Assembly: GCA_016709445.1 (NCBI GenBank)
Contig: JADJMV010000009.1
Coordinates: forward strand, 1 to 64,000
Reading direction: 5' to 3'
DNA: 64,000 nucleotides
From: Phycisphaerales bacterium
Lineage (GTDB): Bacteria > Planctomycetota > Phycisphaerae > Phycisphaerales > UBA1924
The notes below the pieces were generated by a model, which did not search any database, was not told the origin of the DNA, and saw nothing but the letters and a program-made list of their open reading frames with translations. The translations under genes and the position numbers were made by a program. Shown one piece after another: positions 9,459 to 19,009 of the stretch. The first letter of the stretch is position 1. Every line of letters starts with the position of its first letter.

Positions 9459-9935
9459 CCCCAACTGCTCGAAAGTCAGGCGATAGACCGTCCACCCATC
9501 CATCGCGTTCGCCCCGAGCGCCTTGTAGAACCCGATCGCCGGCTCGTTCCAGTTGAGCACCGCCCATTCCATCCGCCCACACCCGCGCTCGACCGCGACC
9601 CTCGCAAGTTCGAGGAATAGTGCACGCCCCAGCCCTTTGCCCCTCGCCGCGGGTCGCACGAAAAGATCTTCCAGATACAGCCCGGGCCGCCCTCGCCAAG
9701 TCGAGAAGTTGAGGAAGTGGATCGCGAACCCCTCCGCCCTGCCGTCAATCTCCCCAATGACGCACTCCGCACACGGCCCTCGGCCCACTCCCTCACCAAA
9801 GAGGTGTGTGGCCAGGAGCGCCTCCGTCGCCTCGACCGCGTCCGGCTCGCGCTCGTAGGTCGCCAGCTCCCGGATCAGCGACAGGATCAGCCCCGTGTCG
9901 TCCCGCGTCGCGTTCCGGATCGTGATGTCGCTCAT
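9441..9935 (-). CDS. GNAT family N-acetyltransferase
   Basis: 164 residues. The chosen ATG gives MSDITIRNATRDD, the usual GNAT opening; upstream in-frame codons are low-complexity and unlikely to be translated. The acetyl-CoA site is LYLEDLFVRPAARGKGLGRA (Q/RxxGxG/A motif in RGKGLGRA), followed by ARVAVERGCGRMEWAVLNWN and AIGFYKALGA. This arrangement is closest to the diamine/spermidine acetyltransferase branch, but the substrate is unproven. The gene is convergent with the preceding DUF993 gene, and their 3' ends overlap by 18 bases. Confidence 0.85.
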   Translation of the reverse strand: MSDITIRNATRDDTGLILSLIRELATYEREPDAVEATEALLATHLFGEGVGRGPCAECVIGEIDGRAEGFAIHFLNFSTWRGRPGLYLEDLFVRPAARGKGLGRALFLELARVAVERGCGRMEWAVLNWNEPAIGFYKALGANAMDGWTVYRLTFEQLGSLVGG

Positions 9936-10023
9936 GTCGGCACCATACCCGCCGCCCGGCCCATCCGCGAGGATCCTCGGGACCCCGCGAAACATCCCGA
10001 CCCGCGCACGCGTATCCTCGGGC

Positions 10024-11478
10024 ATGACCGGCCGCCGCCACGCCATGGCCCTCGGTCTCCTCACCCTGCTCGCCGCCGCACCCGCCCTCTCGCAGACCAG
10101 CCTCGAGAGCGATCTCCGCGGCTCGCGTCAGGCCGTCGCCACATGGGGGCCCGAGCCACCAGCAGCCGACCCTGGCGCCAGCCCCGCTCCCCCGCCGATG
10201 ATCGATCGACTCAGAGGCATCGCGACCCGCCTCGGCCCGGAGGACCTCCGCAAGCTCGCCCTCATGTGCCGAAACGCCAAGCCCGTCGGCTGGCCGGCCG
10301 ATGTCCCGATCCTCGGGCACCTCCACCTCGTCACCGCGGCCGGTACCTGCTCACTCCGCCTCGGTCTCACGCACGATCGTTCGTTCCTCCTCGCCGAAGA
10401 GCCCACCGACGCCTCGCCAGTCGCCCCGATCGAACTCTCGGTCGACGGATGGGAGAGCCTGCTCGGCGCGCTGCGTGCGGTTCCGCCGGGGGCATTCTCG
10501 CCCGAGCATTGGCCTCTCGGCGAAGTGTTCCCGCTCCAGCAACCCTACCAGCCCTCGCTCATCCTCCTTGACGACGCCACTGTCGAGTCCCGCCTCGCCG
10601 GCGGAAGGACGACAAGGCTCCCCGCGACCGACCGGTCGCTCTCCGAGGCCCAGTTCCTCGTGCGCATGCCCGCCAGATACGATCCGACCATACCCGTGGG
10701 CCTCCTTGTCTGGATCGACGCGGGTGATGACGGCCGTCCTCCCGACGCGTGCATCGCGGCCGCCGACGAATTCAACCTCGTGATGATCGGCGCCGCCGAC
10801 GCGGGGAATAGCCGGCTCGTCACCGACCGCTACCAGCTCGCGCTCGACGCCGTAGCCACCCTCCAGTCGCGACTCTTTGTCGACACAAACAGGGTCTACA
10901 TCACCGGCATCTCGGGTGGGGGACGGGTCGCCTCCGCCGCCGTCGCCTGCTTCGCCGACATCTTTACGGGCGCGGTGCCCATCGTCGGGCTCTCCGCCTG
11001 GAAGCCCGTCCCGCTCGGCGACAGCCGCTACGCCATCGCAGGGTACTACAAGCCAGAGGGCGGTCTCTGGCGGCTGTTTCGGACCCATCGCGTGGCCCCG
11101 ATGACCGGCTCGCTCGACTTCAACCACCCCGAGATCTGCAACGCCGTCCGAATGGCCAAGGGCGAAGGGCTGGCGTTCCAGCTCTTTGATTACGAGGGGA
11201 TGGGCCACGAGATGCCGACACCCGAGCATTTCGCCGAGGCGATGCGGTGGGTCGACGAGCCCGCGCGCCTGGCCGCAGCGGCTTCCGAATCCGAGGCCCA
11301 GTCCATGCTCGAGGGCTACGCACGCCGCTTCGAGGATCAGCCCGCCGATTCCCCCGCGCAACGCCGCATCCTCGAGCGTATCGTGGCCCTCGCGCCGTGG
11401 AGCCCGCCCGCCTGGCGAGCCTGCCAACTCCTCGGCATCGTCAGCCCGGATCCACCCCCGCCGCACCCAGATTCTTGA
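10024..11478 (+). CDS. Secreted alpha/beta hydrolase (esterase/depolymerase-like)
   Basis: 484 residues from an ATG that directly precedes a signal peptide: MALGLLTLLAAAPALSQ, likely cleaved after ALS. The nucleophile motif is YITGISGGGRVAS (GxSxG) near the middle, and a plausible catalytic His lies in YEGMGHEMP near the C terminus. The layout resembles PHB depolymerase/feruloyl esterase-like and planctomycete dienelactone-hydrolase-like secreted proteins. A more upstream start exists but would place about 43 proline/arginine-rich residues before the signal. The 3' end overlaps the convergent photolyase gene by 38 bases. The substrate is unknown. Confidence 0.78.
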   Translation: MTGRRHAMALGLLTLLAAAPALSQTSLESDLRGSRQAVATWGPEPPAADPGASPAPPPMIDRLRGIATRLGPEDLRKLALMCRNAKPVGWPADVPILGHLHLVTAAGTCSLRLGLTHDRSFLLAEEPTDASPVAPIELSVDGWESLLGALRAVPPGAFSPEHWPLGEVFPLQQPYQPSLILLDDATVESRLAGGRTTRLPATDRSLSEAQFLVRMPARYDPTIPVGLLVWIDAGDDGRPPDACIAAADEFNLVMIGAADAGNSRLVTDRYQLALDAVATLQSRLFVDTNRVYITGISGGGRVASAAVACFADIFTGAVPIVGLSAWKPVPLGDSRYAIAGYYKPEGGLWRLFRTHRVAPMTGSLDFNHPEICNAVRMAKGEGLAFQLFDYEGMGHEMPTPEHFAEAMRWVDEPARLAAAASESEAQSMLEGYARRFEDQPADSPAQRRILERIVALAPWSPPAWRACQLLGIVSPDPPPPHPDS

Positions 11479-12908
11479 GCGTACGAAAGGCCTCGATAGC
11501 CCGTGCGCGGCTGGTCGCCAGGTCCACAATCGGAGCCGGGTACTCCGCCCTCCCGCGCAACAACGCGGGGAGCGTCCAGGGTTCGTGCACGGCGTCCCCT
11601 TCAACCCCCGCGAGTTCGGGCACGAACTTCCGTATGAACACCCCGTCGGGGTCATGGGTCCTCGATTGGCTCACCGGGTTGAACACGCGAAAGTAGGGGG
11701 CCGCGTCGGTGCCCGTCGAGGCCGACCACTGCCAGCCCCCATTGTTGCTCGCCAGGTCCCCATCCACGAGGTGCCGCATGAAGTGCCGCTCCCCCTCGCG
11801 CCAGTCAATGAGGAGGTTCTTCGTCAGAAACATCGCCGAGATCATCCGGCACCGATTGTGCATCCACCCCGTCTGCGCGAGTTGTCGCATCGAGGCGTCC
11901 ACGATCGGGATCCCGGTCCGGCCGCACCGCCACGCCTCGAGATCCTCCTCGCTCCGCCGCCAAGGCAGAGCGTCATACTCGCGCCGAAAGTTCGTTCCCA
12001 TGCACAGCCGCGGAAACGCCACGAGGAGGTGGCGATAGAACTCCCGCCACACCAGTTCGCCGATCCACGTGCTCGCCCCGGTCTTCTTGGAGGGCTTGGG
12101 CCCGAGGGGACGCCCATCCGCTTCGATGGCCGCGAGCAGGCACTCACGCACCGAGATCACGCCGCTGGCAAGATACGGCGAGAGCGTGCTCGATCCGAGC
12201 ACGCCCGGGGCATCCCGGTCCTCGTGATACCGACCGATCCGCTCCCCCGCAAACTTGCGGAGCCGCCTTCTGGCCGCGGCCTCTCCTGCAGGCCAGAGAT
12301 CAGGCCGCTTCAACGCCGCAAAGCCCGGGACCTCCCCCCGGGATCGGGTCCGACACGGCCGCGAGCTCGGGCTGCTTCTTCGGGCGCGGCCGGAGTGAAA
12401 CCCCGCCGGCTCTTTCGTAGACCTCACCGAACTTGCGTCGGAAGGGTGAATACACGGTGTACCACCGCCCCTCGGCGGTGAGCACCTCCCCCGGAGGCAG
12501 CACGCACTGATCGTGGAAACAGTGCACCCCGCGCCCGTCCCGTTCGAACGCCTCGGTCACCCGGACGTCCCGTCGGACCTCGTTCACCTCGAGTTCACGA
12601 TTGAAATAGATCGCGTCGCAACCGTGCCGCTGGGCGACAGCCGACAGAGCCGCGGCGACCCCCGAGAAGTTCGACGTCTCGACGATGAGCAGCGGAATGT
12701 TGAGCCCTTCCAGGTCTCTCCGAAGCTCAACGAGGTTCCGCAGCACAAAGTCCACCCGCACGTCCGCCCAGTCGTGCGTCCGCCACTGCTCGGGACAGAG
12801 CACGTACACCGCGACCACGCCCCGCGTCGCCTCGTGCGTCGCGCTCGACAGGGCCGGGTGGTCGCCCGTCCGAAGATCCGATCTGAACCATACCATCGCG
12901 CGCACCAT
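11441..12908 (-). CDS. phrB: Class I CPD photolyase (DNA photolyase), frameshifted
   Basis: Light-driven repair of cyclobutane pyrimidine dimers, with FAD and an antenna cofactor. The N-terminal Rossmann antenna domain starts MVWFRSDLRTGDHPALSSA and has NRELEVNEVRRDVRV. The C-terminal FAD domain has TWIGELVWREFYRHLL, GIPIVDASMRQLAQTGWMHN, DWREGERHFMRHLVDGDLAS and NNGGWQWSASTGTDAAPYF, including the FAD-site WMHNR and the Trp-rich electron-transfer region. The two halves lie in different frames. They join at a run of six G on the coding strand (C6 at 12334-12339 on plus); removing one G gives DPIPGEVPGFAALKRPD and a continuous protein of about 489 residues. Residues otherwise look functional, so a homopolymer sequencing error is the simplest explanation. 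Confidence 0.85.
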
Positions 12909-13004
12909 GCACCCCGCGTTTCAGGCCCGAATCCGCGAGCCGGGACCCGGCCGGTCACCACCGACCCGAAGGCCATGATTGGCACGATCGTCGCCAGACA
13001 TCGC

Positions 13005-13463
13005 CTAGACACACGGCGAGACCGCGAGAAGCCCGATCGCGATCACGCCCCGCAGGGTCCAGCCGATCGTCCGCACCCAGTTGGAAGCCACCAGCCTCGA
13101 GGCGGCGAAGCTATCAAATCCCTTGGCGAGCCGAGCGTGCAACGGGACCTGCACGGTGGCTGTCGAGAGCCAGACAATCGCAAGGAGCCCCGCGCCGAGG
13201 AAAGCCATCGCCCGCGGCGCCGCGTCCGCGGGGACCAAGAAAAGGCCGAGTGCGCTGGCCAACTCAAGCAGCATGGGCACTCCCACAACGATCGTCGTGC
13301 GATGCATGTGGGCCTCCTGATACGCCGCGTACCCGATCGGCCCCACCCGCCTGAACAATGGATAATGCACGATCTGAACGAACCAGATCAACCCGGCCAT
13401 GAACAGCGTGGAGGCGCCGTGAATCAGCAGCAGAGCATGCACTGTGGAGGCGGACACGGCCAC
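13005..13463 (-). CDS. Four-helix integral membrane protein, function unknown
   Basis: 152 residues from a GTG start at the upstream gene's stop. Four strongly hydrophobic stretches are visible: residues about 8-30 (LLLIHGASTLFMAGLIWFVQ), about 55-75, about 85-105 and about 130-148. No catalytic motif is recognised. It resembles small uncharacterised membrane proteins often found beside photolyase or SOUL genes. It follows the SOUL gene by one base on the same strand and lies 96 bases upstream of the photolyase, so the three may form one transcription unit. No function is assigned. Confidence 0.65.
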   Translation of the reverse strand: MAVSASTVHALLLIHGASTLFMAGLIWFVQIVHYPLFRRVGPIGYAAYQEAHMHRTTIVVGVPMLLELASALGLFLVPADAAPRAMAFLGAGLLAIVWLSTATVQVPLHARLAKGFDSFAASRLVASNWVRTIGWTLRGVIAIGLLAVSPCV

Positions 13464-14258
13464 CTACTCCTGCAACGCGCCTGAATCGTCGCTCGCCGCG
13501 TCCGTCCCGGCCCGCCGAACGGGGATCTGGACCTCTCCCCACCGCCGCGTGGCGGGCACATCCGGGCCGTTGTAATGCATCACCCGGGGCTCACCGTCTC
13601 GCACCCATCCCGTCTGCCCATCGAGCCACGCCTCAAGTTCGCCCATCTTGATGCGGGCCCACTCCATCGCGTACGGACCCTTGAAGCCAAGTGCCACCAC
13701 CGTCACCGGCGGCACGTCCCGCACTCGAACCCGGCCAAACTCACCCGTCGGACCAAGGTCGGCGCTGCGGTAGAGAAACGACATTGTCCACGACCGCGGC
13801 TCAGACTTGGGATCCGGCTCCAGACCCGGGTAGTCCATCTCCACCGGCGCCGTCATCGCGATTTCACGCTGTTTGATGTGCTGGAAGAGCGGCCAGAACG
13901 CGATGTTCCCCGACATCCCGTTCGGAGATTCATCGCGGTGGTACTCGGCCCGCCGCACCGAGGGGTACGTCTTGACCTCGATCGCCCCGGGGGCGGTCGG
14001 TCGGGGATATCCCTCGGGCAGGGGAGTATCCGTGCCGACCTCGCCAGCCGAGTAGGTCGCCCCGCTCTGTTCCACCTCCGCCTCCGGCGTCCCGCCGACG
14101 GGCAGCACGTCCCCGGGCAGCGGAATCGGATCGGGACGAGCGGGACCCTGCGGGGGTTCCGAGCCCGGGGCTGGGCCCGCCCCTCCGGAGCCCTGGCCGA
14201 ATGCCGCCGAAGCGGCCGAGCAAAGCAACAGCGAGGCAAGCAGCCATCCGGTCCGCAT
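13464..14258 (-). CDS. Secreted SOUL family haem-binding protein
   Basis: 264 residues. The ATG is preceded by GGAGGT and opens a signal peptide MRTGWLLASLLLCSAASAAFG. A proline/glycine-rich linker of about 70 residues follows. The SOUL domain then runs from IEVKTYPSVRRAEYH through FWPLFQHIKQREIAMTAPV (the diagnostic IAMTAPV block) and WTMSFLYRSADLG to the C-terminal YNGPDVPATRRWGEVQIPV. SOUL proteins bind haem or related hydrophobic ligands. Here export is predicted, so a periplasmic haem or porphyrin role is possible. It is the first gene of a minus-strand group with a small membrane protein and the photolyase. Confidence 0.85.
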   Translation of the reverse strand: MRTGWLLASLLLCSAASAAFGQGSGGAGPAPGSEPPQGPARPDPIPLPGDVLPVGGTPEAEVEQSGATYSAGEVGTDTPLPEGYPRPTAPGAIEVKTYPSVRRAEYHRDESPNGMSGNIAFWPLFQHIKQREIAMTAPVEMDYPGLEPDPKSEPRSWTMSFLYRSADLGPTGEFGRVRVRDVPPVTVVALGFKGPYAMEWARIKMGELEAWLDGQTGWVRDGEPRVMHYNGPDVPATRRWGEVQIPVRRAGTDAASDDSGALQE

Positions 14259-14348
14259 CGCGCACCTCCAGCGCGGGGCTTCGGAAGTCCGCTCCCGACG
14301 GATGCACCCGCTCCTGCCCCGGTGCCCTCGATCCGGCGACCCCCTACC

Positions 14349-16834
14349 ATGCCCCGCACGGAGGATCACTTGGCAGCCACAGCGTCCCATCCCGGCCTCG
14401 AACGCATTGAGGGGTTTTTCGCCGCCCGGGGCTGGTCGGCGTTTGCGTTCCAACGCCAAGTCTGGGATGCCTACCTCTGCGGCCGAAGCGGCTTGCTCTC
14501 TGTCCCGACCGGCGCGGGGAAGACCTACGCCGCCTACTTGGGACCCCTCGCCGAGCTCATGGCATCGCCACCCGCCCGCACCCGAACCCTTCAAGTGCTT
14601 TACATAACTCCGCTCCGGGCGGTTTCCCGCGATATCGAGCACGCACTGCGCCTGCCCGTCGCCGAACTCTCGCTCCCTCTGGCCGTGGAGAGCCGAACCG
14701 GAGACACCTCCAGTTCCCTCCGCGCTCGCCAACGCACCAGCCTCCCCGAGATCCTCATCACCACGCCCGAGTCTCTGTCTCTCTTGCTGACCTACGCCGA
14801 CGCGCCCGCACGCTTCCGAGCCCTCAGGGCCGTCATCGTCGACGAGTGGCACGAGCTTCTCACCAGCAAGCGGGGCACCCAGGTTGAACTCGCGTTGGCC
14901 CGCCTCCGTCGTTTCGCGCCGGCCATGCGCACATGGGCCCTCTCGGCCACCGTGGGAAACCTCGAGGAGGCCGCGCAGGCCGCGGTGGGTGTCGGCGCCG
15001 AGGCCACCCTCATCACCAGCGATATCGAACGTCCCATCGAGATCGAGACGCTCTCTTCCGATGATCGTCGCGAGCTTCCGTGGGCGGGTCACGTCGGCCT
15101 CCGCATGCTCCCGCGCGTTCTCGACTCGCTCGACCCCGAGCGTTCGACGCTCCTCTTCGTCAACACGCGCTCCCAGGCCGAACTGTGGCATGGCGCGATC
15201 CTCGCCTCCCGCCCGCATTGGGAGCCTTTCACCGCCATCCATCACGGCTCGATCGACCGCGACGAACGCGAGCGGGTCGAGGCCGGCCTCAAGAGCGGCG
15301 CCCTCCGGCTCGTCATCGCGACCAGTTCGCTGGATCTCGGCGTCGATTTCTCCCCCGTCGAGCGCGTCTACCAGATTGGTTCTCCCAAGGGCATCGCCCG
15401 ACTCCTCCAGCGCGCCGGGCGTTCGGGTCATCGACCCGGCGAGACCTGCCGCATCACGTGCGTCCCAACCCACGCCATGCAGCTTGTCGAGATCGCGGCC
15501 GTCCGCGGGGCTCTTGCCGAGGGCCGCGTCGAGCCTCGCTCCGTGCAGCCCCGGCCCCTCGACGTCCTCGCCCAGCACATGGGCACCTGCGCCCTCGGTG
15601 GCGGCTTCCGGGCCGGCGCGCTGTTTGAGGAGGTCCGCTCGACCGCCGGGTTCGCCGATCTGACGCGCGCCGACTTTGATTGGACTCTCGAGCTTGTCAC
15701 CAGGGGTGGGGCCACCCTCGGCGCCTACCCCGAGTTCCACAAGGTCGCCCTCGACGAACACGGCGTCGCCTGCGTGCCCGACAAACGCACCGCCGCCCTC
15801 CACCGACTCAACGTCGGCACGATTACCGGCAGCGCGACGCTCTCCATCCGCTACGTCGGCGGGCGTTCCTCGGCTCCATCGAAGAGTACTTCGTCGCCTT
15901 CCTCCGTCCCGGCCAGAAGTTCCTCTTCGCCGGCAAGGTCGTGGAGTTCGTCCGGCTCCACGACCTCGTCGCCTACGTCCGTCCCGCCCGCGGCAAGACC
16001 AACCTCACGCCGCACTGGGCTGGCACCCGCCTTCCCATCTCAGAATCCTTGGCCGAGGCCGTCCGCGCAACGCTCGAGCGAGCCCGGGATCCCGCGAACG
16101 TCCACCCCGCCGACGGGCCGGAGCTTCCCGCCGTCGCGGCCCTCGTCCGCGCCCAGGCCGCCCTCTCCCACATCCCCGCGGGCGACGAAGTCCTCGTGGA
16201 GATCCTCGATTCTCGGGAGGGCAGCCACATCTTCATCTTCCCGTTCGAGGGTCGGCTCGTCCACGGCGGACTTGCCGCCCTCGCAGCCCTTCGCCTGGGG
16301 CGCATGCGCAAGACCACGTTCACGATTACCGCCAACGACTACGGGTTCGAGCTCCTCGCCGAGCACGGCTATCCGTTCGGCGAACTCTACAACCAAAGCC
16401 TGTTTGACCTCGACAACCTCGCCGCCGACGCCGAGGCCAGCGTAAACCTGTCCGAACTCGCCAAGCTCCAGTTCCGCGAGGTCGCCCGGGTGTCCGGCCT
16501 CGTCTTCCAGTCCTATCCCGGCTCGCCAAAGTCCGCGCGCCAGGTCAGCGCCAGCAGTTCTCTCATCTTCGAGGTCTTCGAGCAGTTCGACCCGGGGAAT
16601 CTCCTGCTCCAGCAGGCCCGGCGGGAGGTGTTGGAGCGACAGTTCGAGCGATCGCGCCTTGCGCGGACCATGGCGAGGCTGCTCCAGGTCCAGCACGTCA
16701 TCACCCGACCCGACCGGCCGACGCCGCTGGGCTTCCCCCTCATGGCCGACCGCTTCAGCGCGACACTCTCCCACGAGTCGCTCGCCGAACGCATTGACAA
16801 GATGCAACGATCCTGGGAGGAGCCCTCGCCCTGA
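14349..16834 (+). CDS. Ligase-associated DNA-damage-response DExH helicase (Lhr-like), frameshifted
   Basis: An Lhr-family superfamily 2 helicase of the ligase-associated (LAD) DNA repair cassette. Walker A is LLSVPTGAGKTYAAYLGP and Walker B is AVIVDEWHELL (DEWH box). Motif III is ALSATVGN and motif VI is LLQRAGRSGHRPGE. The C-terminal Lhr-core region continues GSIEEYFVAFLRPGQKFLFA and ends ATLSHESLAERIDKM. The frame breaks near 15862-15868: ATLSIRYVGGR is in the first frame and FLGSIEEYF in the next. One missing base (for example a C in cgCttc) would restore a continuous protein of about 828 residues. The next gene is PdeM, the usual LAD nuclease partner; the cassette's ATP-dependent ligase and exonuclease are not in this window. 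Confidence 0.82.
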
Positions 16835-17508
16835 ATCCCGACGCCATCCAAGTCGAACTCGCCGGCGAGACCATCGCCCTCCTCCCCGAGCGCGCCGCCT
16901 GGTGGCCCGCCGCCCGGACGCTCATCATCGCCGATCTCCATCTCGGCAAAGAGCAGGTGTTCGGCGCGGTCGGGATCGGCATCCCGGGCCATGTCCTCGA
17001 CGAGACGCTCGGCCGTCTCGCACGGTGCGTCCGGGATCTCGGCGCTGCGAGGGTGATCGTCACCGGCGACCTCGTTCATGCCAAGCCGGGCCTCACTCCG
17101 GCGATCCTGGAGCGCGTCGCCGCATGGCGCCGCGAGCTGGACGCCGAGTTCTGGCTGACCCCAGGTAACCACGACCGCGACACCAACGGATTCGCCCAAG
17201 CCTGGGGCCTCCGCGTCTGCCCCGAGGCCATCCAGGAGGGACCCTTCCGCTTCACCCACAAGCCCGATGCCGGTCACGCGGGCCTCTTCACCTGGTGCGG
17301 CCACCTCCACCCGGTCGTCCGACTCGAGAGCCCCTCGGACGTCCTCCGCCTGCCCTGCTTCCACATCACCGATCGGCTCGGCATCCTCCCGGCCTTCAGC
17401 CTCTTCACCGGCGGCTCCCGCACCGAAGTCAGCCCCGGCGACTCCGTCTGGGCCATCGGCCCGGAGCGAGTCTTCAAGACCCCGGCGCGCTCGCCCGTCC
17501 GTCGGTAG
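16831..17508 (+). CDS. pdeM: Ligase-associated DNA-damage-response endonuclease PdeM
   Basis: Calcineurin-like metallophosphoesterase, about 225 residues. Metal ligands are visible as LIIADLHLGKEQVFG (DxH), IVTGDLVHAKPG (GD), LTPGNHDRDTN (GNHD) and WCGHLHPVVRL (GHxH). The first conventional start codon in frame, GTG 16957, would delete the essential DLHLGK motif, and a stop at 16795-16797 limits upstream extension. No ATG, GTG or TTG lies between them. The best start is CTG at 16831, overlapping the helicase stop as CTGA, with GGGAGGAG eight bases upstream. The pairing with the preceding helicase is the known LAD arrangement. Confidence 0.82.
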   Translation: MNPDAIQVELAGETIALLPERAAWWPAARTLIIADLHLGKEQVFGAVGIGIPGHVLDETLGRLARCVRDLGAARVIVTGDLVHAKPGLTPAILERVAAWRRELDAEFWLTPGNHDRDTNGFAQAWGLRVCPEAIQEGPFRFTHKPDAGHAGLFTWCGHLHPVVRLESPSDVLRLPCFHITDRLGILPAFSLFTGGSRTEVSPGDSVWAIGPERVFKTPARSPVRR

Positions 17509-17565
17509 CGGAGCGGCATCCGCCCCATGCGCGCACGCCTCTGCCCCAGGCAATACGCTCCCACG

Positions 17566-18828
17566 ATGCCCACCCCCCGTGTCGCCTCGCGTCTCGCCCC
17601 GTTCGGCACCTCGATCTTCGCCGAGATGACCGCGCTGGCCGCCAAGCACAACGCCATCAACCTCTCCCAGGGCTTCCCCGACTTCGACGGTCCCGAATTC
17701 CTCAAGCATGCGGCCGCCGAAGCCATGGCCCACGCCCACAACCAGTACGCGCGGACGCAAGGGGTCCCGCTCCTCAACGAGGCCATCGCGAATTGGTGCG
17801 AGCGGCGGTGGGGGGCATGCGACGCGCTCCCCCGCGATCCCCACGCCCAGATCACCGTCACCAGCGGCTGCACCGAGGCCCTCGCCGCCTGCTGCCTCGG
17901 CCTCCTCGAACCCGGTGACGAGGTCATCGCCTTCGAACCCTTCTACGACGCCTACCCCGCGGACATCGCCATGGCCGGCGCCGCCATCCGCGGCGTCCCG
18001 CTGCGCCCCAGTGTGTCACGCGGCCATGCCGGGCACGAAACGCGCGCCGGCTCCAAGCCCACGCGCCGCTTCGCCTTCAACCCCGACGAACTCCGGGCCG
18101 CCTTTACCCCGCGCACCCGAGCCGTCCTCCTCAACACGCCCCACAACCCCACGGGCAAGGTCTTCACCCGCGAGGAGCTCACCCTCCTCGCCGAGCTCTG
18201 CAACGCCCACAACGCGATCGTCATCGCCGACGAGGTCTACGAGCGTCTCACCTTCGACGGCGCCGACCACCTCTCCATCGCCACCCTCCCGGGCATGGCC
18301 GACCGCACCATCACGCTCTCCAGCCTCGGCAAGACCTTCAGCCTCACCGGCTGGAAGATCGGCTGGGCCATCGCGCCGACCCACCTCACCGCCGGCATCC
18401 GTGCCGCCCACCAGTTCCTCACCTTCGCGACCGCCTCCCCGCTCCAGCACGCCGCCGCCCTCGCCCTCTCGAGCCCCCAGGGCGAGTCCTACGTCCAGTC
18501 TCTCCGACACGACTACGCCGAGCGCCGCCGCTACCTCTGTGACGCGCTCACCGAACTCGGCTTCGACATCCTGGAGCCCGAGGGCACCTACTTCATCATG
18601 GCCGACCACGCCGCGCTCAGCGCCCGCCTGAAGCTCACCCCCGACGGTGCGCCGGACGATTTCGCCTTCTGCCGCTGGCTCGCTTCCGAAGCGAGCGTCG
18701 CCGCGATCCCGCCCAGCGTCTTCTACCACAACAAGGCCGAGGGCCGCCGTCTCGTCCGCTTCGCCTTCTGCAAGCGCCCCGAAACCCTCGAGAAAGCCGT
18801 CGCCTGCCTCCGCCGCGCACTCGCGTAG
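17566..18828 (+). CDS. Class I/II pyridoxal-phosphate aminotransferase (kynurenine/methionine aminotransferase-like)
   Basis: 420 residues from ATG 17566; ATG 17527 would add thirteen non-conserved residues. Fold type I aminotransferase: the opening NAINLSQGFPDFDGPEFL is typical of the kynurenine aminotransferase/YbdL group. NQYARTQGVPLLNEAIA, TVTSGCTEALAA, NTPHNPTGKVF, ADEVYERLTFDG and the PLP lysine in SSLGKTFSLTGWKIGW follow in order, and the C-terminal Arg is in RRLVRFAFCK. The group transaminates methionine, glutamine, aromatic amino acids or kynurenine; which one applies here is not readable. It appears monocistronic. Confidence 0.88.
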   Translation: MPTPRVASRLAPFGTSIFAEMTALAAKHNAINLSQGFPDFDGPEFLKHAAAEAMAHAHNQYARTQGVPLLNEAIANWCERRWGACDALPRDPHAQITVTSGCTEALAACCLGLLEPGDEVIAFEPFYDAYPADIAMAGAAIRGVPLRPSVSRGHAGHETRAGSKPTRRFAFNPDELRAAFTPRTRAVLLNTPHNPTGKVFTREELTLLAELCNAHNAIVIADEVYERLTFDGADHLSIATLPGMADRTITLSSLGKTFSLTGWKIGWAIAPTHLTAGIRAAHQFLTFATASPLQHAAALALSSPQGESYVQSLRHDYAERRRYLCDALTELGFDILEPEGTYFIMADHAALSARLKLTPDGAPDDFAFCRWLASEASVAAIPPSVFYHNKAEGRRLVRFAFCKRPETLEKAVACLRRALA

Positions 18829-18841
18829 AACGCAGTCGCAC

Positions 18842-18867
18842 CACGGAGCACCCGGAGTTGCACGGAG
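18842..18867. repeat. Short CACGGAG direct repeat in intergenic DNA
   Basis: The 181-base gap between the aminotransferase and the fatty-acid transporter carries CACGGAG at 18842-18848 and again at 18861-18867, with the related CCCGGAG between them (18851-18857). Similar CACGGAG-rich stretches are common as intergenic dispersed repeats in planctomycete genomes. No terminator or tRNA is seen in the gap. Confidence 0.4.
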
Positions 18868-19009
18868 ACGAGACAGAGCCTGGAGCGAACTCCGCGACCG
18901 ACCAGGTCACGCAGATCCACCGGCGGCCCAGGACGAGCCCTGCTTCCCTCGCCATCCCGCCTCGGTGAGACTGCGTGTTCTCCGCGGTGAAAGCCGGTAC
19001 GCTCCACGC

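Noticed and set aside
12334..12339. Phase variation of photolyase through its G6 tract
   Set aside because: Six bases is short for contingency loci, similar indels occur in many unrelated genes here, and a photolyase is an unlikely phase-variable gene. Error or simple mutation is preferred.
13575..14348. Extension of the helicase frame upstream to 13575
   Set aside because: The extra residues are Arg/His-rich and antisense to the SOUL gene. The helicase begins at ATG 14349 with a normal amino terminus.
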